From Larix kaempferi (taxonomy: Eukaryota; Streptophyta; Pinopsida; Pinales; Pinaceae), in NCBI GenBank assembly GCA_027924585.1, contig BSBM01002109.1, positions 1 through 64,000 on the forward strand: a DNA stretch of 64,000 bases, in the 5' to 3' direction. Below, in pieces: positions 58,203 to 64,000 of this stretch; position 1 is the first letter of the stretch, and each line of letters starts with the position of its first letter. The position numbers and the translations under genes are program-made. The notes beneath the pieces were generated by a model that saw only the letters and a program-made list of their open reading frames with translations, ran no database searches and was not told the DNA's origin.

Positions 58203-60156
58203 TGTTGGAAACAGTACAACTTCGGAAGTTATTCTTATTGTATTTCATCTTGTTAAGGTACCTCCTATGGGACAAGATGTCAATGCATTTGATCATGTAA
58301 AACAGTCAATCTAAACCTAGGGGTGAAATCACAAAGAAAAGATTTATTAAATGTAATTTTTTGTATTCCCCCAAGAGAAGTCAGACCAGTGGGTAAACTG
58401 CCCCAAAGCAGTGGGCAATTTTCCCCATACAATGGGAAGATGTGCCCAAGTCAGGTCGTCGCAGTTAGGGAATGTTATGCCGCCCAGTCAGGAAAAATGT
58501 CACCCTTTGATGTGTATAAATAGAGAGTTCGACCTCTCGTTTCGTCAATCACTCAAGCAAGTTCGCTCTAACCAAGAGAGGTTCGCTACTTCAGTTAAGG
58601 GACTGATTTTTTTGAGTTCTCCGCTATCGGAGAAGTTTCTCCCTTATTTTCTAGGGTTTGCGCTAATACTATCCGGATGTACATCGTTCTCTCTTGGAAG
58701 GTCTGAGCTTGGGGGAGACAAATAGCTTTGTCTATGGTTGGGAGATGATTGTTCTTATCATCATGGTTTAAACTAGCTCGACACTCATTTTGTTTCTGTG
58801 ATTTGCCATTCCTTCAGTGATCCTCGCATTAGCCTGCTTGTTTCTTTTTTGTAGGAGGTGGTGTCAAAATCAGTTTCGCGTAAAGAAATATTGGTAACAT
58901 CTGTGTTCCAGATTCACTAGCCTTCACAGACTATTATATACAAGTAAGACGAGATAATACTGGGGACAATAGAGGATGGAAAGAGGAAAAAATGTGGGAG
59001 ATGTTGTGTCATCGATCCCATGACTGCAGTCTATGAGATGCAACGACTACGAACAATACGCTACACAGGAGAAAATGAAGAAAATCACCTTGAACAGTGT
59101 TGATGGTGGTTTCGAGTCTCCCTTGACCTTGTTAATGTTTATAGCAGAACAACCAGGATCACTAAAACAATGGAAAATCACATAAACAAAATAAGTGTGG
59201 AGCTCGAAACCAACATCACCACTATTTAAGGTGATTTTCTACATTTTCTCTCGTGTAGGGTGTTGTTAGTAGTCGTTTCATCGCATAGACTGCAACCATG
59301 GGATCGATGACTCAACATCTCCGGCATTTTTGCTCTTTGCATCCTTTATTGTCCCTCGTATCGCCTCATCTCTCTTCTCCTCTTCAAAGATTTTCCCTAT
59401 CATTGCTACCTTCCACAGATAAAGTGCTTGAGGAAGTAATCCTCTGTGGTCTAGAATGACTAAGTTCATCAGGTAGATCATATATCTTCTTTAGAAAGAT
59501 GATATGGTCCCTTTCTGGGATGGATCGTTTGTAGAACGTACTTGTCAGTGGAGCGTGTCCCATTGTGGGATGCTTTCTTTGTGGAACGTGCTTATTTGTG
59601 GAATGTTTCATTTGGGGAGCGTTCGCCTTTGTAGAGTGTATCCCTGTGTTGGAATGGACCCGATTATGATAACAAGATGTGTTCGGACGTGATGATACCT
59701 CTCTAGCTAAAGGGAATGTTGATGATGTAGGCACCCGATCGACTGGGTTGAGCTGAGCACATTGTATTGATGCATGATAGAATCTACGATGGACTGTGCA
59801 GAGTTCTTGAGTTGATGCACGAGTGACTAACCTATGGAGAAGGCAGAGTCGTGGAGCTGGTGCATGTTCCCCGATGGACTGGATTGAACAGATGCACGAA
59901 GATTGATTTGTTGACACTTCTCGACTGACTGTGATTGTGTTGGAAGACCTTCCTTATGATATAGAGAGGTTAGAGATAACTGTGATGTACATATGATATC
60001 AAGATGTGTTTTAGTATGATAATGCTGATGATACTTCCATGGCCAAGAGGCAGTGCTGGAGTAGTAGCTGCACGGGGCATCACCTCATAAGTCAACCAAA
60101 TAAAGAATAAGATTAGAATACAATGTTCGAAGAATACCTTCCTTGTTGAGAGGGAG
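58203..60156 (+). repeat. Array unit 14
   Basis: 1,954 bp; TATA box at 58,515; 53-codon frame 59,298-59,459 open. Stem-loop 1 (58,617-58,634) reads TTCTCCG-CTAT-CGGAGAA: both strands of the stem have changed and pairing is perfect. Confidence 0.92.
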
Positions 60157-62105
60157 TGTTGGAAACAGTACACTTCGGAAGTTACTCTTATTGTATTTCA
60201 TCTTGTTAAGGTACCTCCTATGGGACAAGATGTCAATGCATTTGATCATGTAAAACAGTCAATCTAAACCTAGGGGTGAAATCACAAAGAAAAGATTTAT
60301 TAAATGTAATTTTTTGTATTCCCCCAAGAGAAGTCAGACCAGTGGGTAAACTGCCCCAAAGCAGTGGGCAATTTTCCCCATACAATGCGAAGATGTGCCC
60401 AAGTCAGGTCGTCGATGTTAGGGAATGTTAGGCCGCCCAGTCAGGAAAAAAGTCACCCTTTGATGTGTATAAATAGAGAGTTCGACCTCTAGTTTCGTCA
60501 ATCACTCAAGCAAGTTCACTCTAGCCAAGAGAAGTTCGCTACTTCAGTTAAGGGACTGATTTTTTTGAGTTCTCCGCTATTGGAGAAGTTTCTCCCTTCT
60601 TTTCTAGGGTTTGCGCTAATACTATCCGGATGTACATCGTTTTCTCTTGGAAGGTCTGAGCTTGAGGGAGACAAATAGCTTTGTCTATGGTTGGGAGATG
60701 ATTGTTCTTATCATCATGGTTTAAACTAGCTCGACACTCATTTTGTTTCTGTGATTTGCCATTCTTTCAGTGATCCTCGCATTCGCCTACTTGTTTCTTT
60801 TTTGTAGGAGGTGGTGTCAAAATCAGTTTCGCGTAAAGAAATATTGGTAACATCTGTGTTCCAGATTCACTAGCCTTCACAGGCTATTATATACAAGTAA
60901 GACGAGATAATACAGGGGACAATAGAGGATGGAAAGAGGAAAAAATGTGGGAGATGTTATGTCATCGATCTCATGACTGTAGTCTATGAGATGCAACGAC
61001 TACGAACAATACGCTACACAGGAGAAAATGAAGAAAATCACCTTGAACAGTGTTGATGGTTGTTTCGAGTCTCCCTCGACCTTGTTAATGTTTATAGCAG
61101 AACAACCAGGATCACTAAAACAATGGAAAATCACATAAACAAAATAAGTGTGGAGCTCGAAACCAACATCACCACTATTTAAGGTGATTTTCTACATTCT
61201 CTCGTGTAGGGTGTTGTTAGTAGTCGTTTCATCGCATAGACTGCAACCATGGGATCGATGACTCAACATCTCCGGCATTTTTGCTCTTTGCATCCTTTAT
61301 TGTCCCTCGTATCGCCTCATCTCTCTTCTCCTCTTCAAAGATTTCCCCATCATTGCTACCTTCCACAGATAAAGTGCTTGAGGAAGTAATCCTCTGTGGT
61401 CTAGAATGACCAAGTTCATCAGGTAGATCATATATCTTCTTTAGAAAGATGATATGGTCCCTTTTTGGGATGGTTCGTTTGTGGAACGTACTTGTCAGTG
61501 GAGCGTGTCCCATTGTGGGATGCTTTCTTTGTGGAACGTGCTTATTTGTGGAATGTTTCATTTGGGGAGCGTTCGCCTTTGTAGAGTGTATCCCTGTGTT
61601 GGAATGGACCCGATTATGATAACAAGATGTGTTCGGACGTGATGATACCTCTCTAGCTAAAGGGAATGTTGATGATGTAGGCACCCGATCGACTGGGTTG
61701 AGCTGAGCACATTGTATTGATGCATGATAGAATCTACGATGGACTGTGCAGAGTTCTTGAGTTGATGCACGAGTGACTAACCTATGGAGAGGGCAGAGTC
61801 GTGGAGATGGTGCATGTTCCCCGATGGACTGGATTGAACAGATGCACGAAGATTGATTGTAGACACTTCTCGACTGACTGTGATTGTGTTGGAAGACCTT
61901 CCTTATGATATAGAGAGGTTAGAGATAATTGTGATGTACATATGATATCAAGATGTGTTTTAGTATGATAATGCTGATGATACCTCCATGGCCAAGAGGC
62001 AGTGTTGGAGTAGTAGCTGCACGGGGCATCACCTCATAAGTTGACCAAATAAAGAATAAGATTAGAATACAATGTTCGAAGAATACCTTCCTTGTTGAGA
62101 GGGAG
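60157..62105 (+). repeat. Array unit 15
   Basis: 1,949 bp; TATA box at 60,468. Closely resembles unit 14 next to it. The 53-codon frame starting at 61,249 is broken by loss of one T in AGATTTTCCCC, which fuses minus-strand frames into a longer spurious one. Confidence 0.92.
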
Positions 62106-64000
62106 TGTTGGAAACAGTACAACTTCGGAAGTTATTCTTATTGTATTTCATCTTGTTAAGGTACCTCCTATGGGACAAGATGTCAATGCATTTGATCATG
62201 TAAAACAGTCAATCTAAACCTAGGGGTGAAATCACAAAGAAAAGATTTATTAAATGTAATTTTTTGTATTCCCCCAAGAGAAGTCAGACCAGTGGGTAAA
62301 CTGCCCCAAAGCAGTGGGCAATTTTCCCCATACAATGCGAAGATGTGCCCAAGTCAAGTCGTCGATGTTAAGGAATGTTAGGCCGCCCAGTCAGGAAAAG
62401 TCACCCTTTGATGTGTATAAATAGAGAGTTCGACCTCTAGTTTCGTCAATCACTCAAGCAAGTTCACTCTAGCCAAGAGTGGTTCGCTACTTCAGTTAAG
62501 GGACTGATTTTTTTGCGTTCTCCGCTATTGGAGAAGTTTCTCCCTTATTTTCTTGGGTTTGCGCTAATACTATCCGGATGTACATCGTTCTCTATTGGAA
62601 GGTCTGAGCTCGGGGGAGACAAATAGCTTTGTCTATGGTTGGGAGATGATTGTTCTTATCATCATGGTTTAAACTAGCTCGACACTCATTTTGTTTATGT
62701 GATTTTCCATTCTTTCAGTGATCCTCGCTTTCGCCTGCTTGTTTCTTTTTTGTAGCAGGTTATGTCAAAATCAGTTTCGCGTAGAGAAATATTGGTAACA
62801 TCTGTGTTCCAGAGTCACTAGCCTTCACAGGCTATTATATACAAGTAAGACGAGGTAATACTGGGGACAATAGAGGATGGAAAAAGGAAAAAATGTGGGA
62901 GAAGTTGTGTCATCGATCTCATGACTGCAATCTATGAGATGCAACGACTACGAACAATACGCTACACAGGAGAAAATGAAGAAAATCACCTTGAACAGTG
63001 TTGATGGTGGTTTCGAGTCTCCCTTGACCTTGTTAATGTTTATAGCAGAATAACCAGGATCACTAAAACAATGGAAAAGCACATAAACAAAATAAGTGTG
63101 GAGCTCGAAACCAACATCACCACTATTTAAGGTGATTTTCTACATTTTCTCTCGTGTAGGGTGTTGTTAGTAGTCGTTTCATCGCATAGACTGCAACCAT
63201 GGGATCGATGACTCAACATCTCCGGCATTTTTGCTCTTTGCATCCTCTATTGTCCCTCGTATCGCCTCATCTCTCTTCTCCTCTTCAAAGATTTTCCCCA
63301 TCATTGCCACCTTCCACAGATAAAGTGCTTGAGGAAGTAATCCTCTGTGGTCTAGAATGACCAAGTTCATCAGGTAGATCATATATCTTCTTTAGAAAGA
63401 TGATATGGTCCCTTTTTGGGATGGTTCGTTTGTGGAACGTACTTGTCAGTGGAGCGTGTCCCATTGTGGGATGCTTTCTTTGTGGAACGTGCTTATTTGT
63501 GGAATGTTTCATTTGGGGAGCGTTCTCCTTTGTAGAGTGTATCCCTGTGTTGGAATGGACCCGATTATGATAACAAGATGTGTTCGAACGTGATGATACC
63601 TCTCTAGCTAAAGGGAATTTTTATGATGTAGGCACCCGATGGACTGGGTTGAGCTAAGCACATTGTATTGATGCATGATAGACTCTACGATGGACTGTGC
63701 AGAGTTCTTGAGTTGATGCACGAGTGACTCACCTATGGAGAGGGCAGACTCGTGGAGCTGGTGCATGTTCCCCGACGGACTGGATTGAGCAGATGCACGA
63801 AGATTGATTTGTTGACACTTCTCGACTGACTGTGATTGTGTTGGAAGACCTTCCTTATGATATAGAGAGGTTAGAGATAACTGTAATGTAGATATTATAT
63901 CGAGATGTGTTTCAGTATGATAATGCTGATGATACCTCCATGGCAAAGAGGCAGTGTTGCAGTAGTAGCTGCATGGGGCATCACCTCATAAGTCGACCAA
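62106..64000 (+). repeat. Array unit 16 (cut by the window edge)
   Basis: TATA box at 62,416; 53-codon frame 63,199-63,360 open. Near-twin of unit 13 at an offset of about 5,855 bp, but without the 12-13-bp deletion of unit 13. The array continues beyond the window. Confidence 0.92.

Larger units (their letters stand above)
31829..64000 (+). repeat. Tandem array of ~1.95-kb LTR-derived units
   Basis: LTR-like starts (TGTTGG after a purine tract) occur at 32,407, 34,812, 36,751, 38,713, 40,663, 42,618, 44,572, 46,511, 48,465, 50,418, 52,357, 54,311, 56,263, 58,203, 60,157 and 62,106. TATAAATAG boxes follow 313 to 322 bases later in each. From 34,812 on the period is 1,939-1,962 bp. All units have the same orientation and the array leaves the window at its right end. 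Order in a unit: LTR-like start, palindrome cluster, TATA box, stem-loops, PBS-like TGGTGTCA, 53-codon frame, subrepeat block 1, purine-tract motif 1, subrepeat block 2, purine-tract motifs 2 and 3. No gag or pol sequence was recognised in any unit. Confidence 0.95.

Noticed and set aside
44572-62105. Three perfect three-unit blocks inferred from unit lengths alone (1,939/1,954/1,953 repeated)
   Set aside because: Unit 13 is short because of a different deletion (about 12-13 bp near 56,703) from the missing 16-bp subrepeat of units 7 and 10. Only the block pair 44.1-55.8 kb, and the separate pairing of units 13 and 16, are supported by shared variants.
31829-64000. Ribosomal RNA spacer or 5S gene array
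   Set aside because: A tandem ~2-kb period with a TATA box could suggest this, but no 5S, 18S, 5.8S or 25S-like sequence is present in any unit.
31829-64000. CRISPR array or other spacer-repeat system
   Set aside because: Units are 1.95 kb and almost wholly repeated; there are no short identical repeats with unique spacers, and the context is a plant retroelement region.

Overview
The window looks like intergenic, repeat-rich DNA from the nuclear genome of a plant with a large genome. Evidence is Copia-type LTR retrotransposons primed from the initiator-methionine tRNA site, LTR cores with plant-style TATAAATA boxes, hAT-like elements with 8-bp target duplications, and no intact host gene. 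A gymnosperm-like genome is a guess; nothing here fixes the species.

Layout. 1-1.14 kb: very AT-rich DNA with small tandem repeats. 1.14-15.5 kb: mostly unassigned sequence with short local duplications, a weak tRNA-like (SINE-like) stretch near 4.97 kb, a 3-copy repeat at 9.2-9.5 kb, a 126-bp tandem pair at 13.0-13.3 kb and a decayed Gypsy reverse-transcriptase scrap at 13.6-13.75 kb. 15.64-20.50 kb: a complete but non-autonomous Copia element (TG...CA LTRs, TAGAC target duplication, PBS, PPT) that carries only gag and protease. A 1.2-kb hAT-like element (A) sits in its 3' LTR. 21.8-22.97 kb: minus-strand Copia integrase remnant split by a second hAT-like element (B); an uninterrupted relative at 31.61-31.75 kb shows the empty site. 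22.98-25.87 kb: a diverged repeat in three copies, one split by a minus-strand solo LTR (23,532-24,596) with target duplication CTCCA. 28.09-29.92 kb: a minus-strand solo LTR of the same general family as the 15.6-kb Copia, itself split by a third hAT-like element (C). 30.2-30.95 kb: a 244-bp tandem repeat.

31.8 kb to the right edge: the main feature, a head-to-tail array of about sixteen ~1.95-kb units that runs off the window. Each unit carries a polypurine tract followed by an LTR-like start (TGTTGGAAAC), a cluster of GGGCA/TGCCC palindromes, a TATAAATAG box, a series of short stem-loops, a 53-codon open frame, two blocks of minisatellite-like subrepeats and three copies of a polypurine-tract/LTR-start motif. 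It appears to be a short LTR-derived element turned into a satellite-like array. Part of the array has a second level of organisation, with blocks of three units duplicated together at about 5.85 kb. The first stem-loop shows A-T to G-T to G-C changes between units, which suggests the transcribed structure may have mattered.

Nothing here is a working gene set. The logic is insertion, nesting and local amplification: Copia elements first, hAT-like elements into their LTRs and integrase remnants, LTR recombination to solo LTRs, and tandem amplification of one LTR-derived unit. All homology calls were made by reading the sequence; no database was searched.
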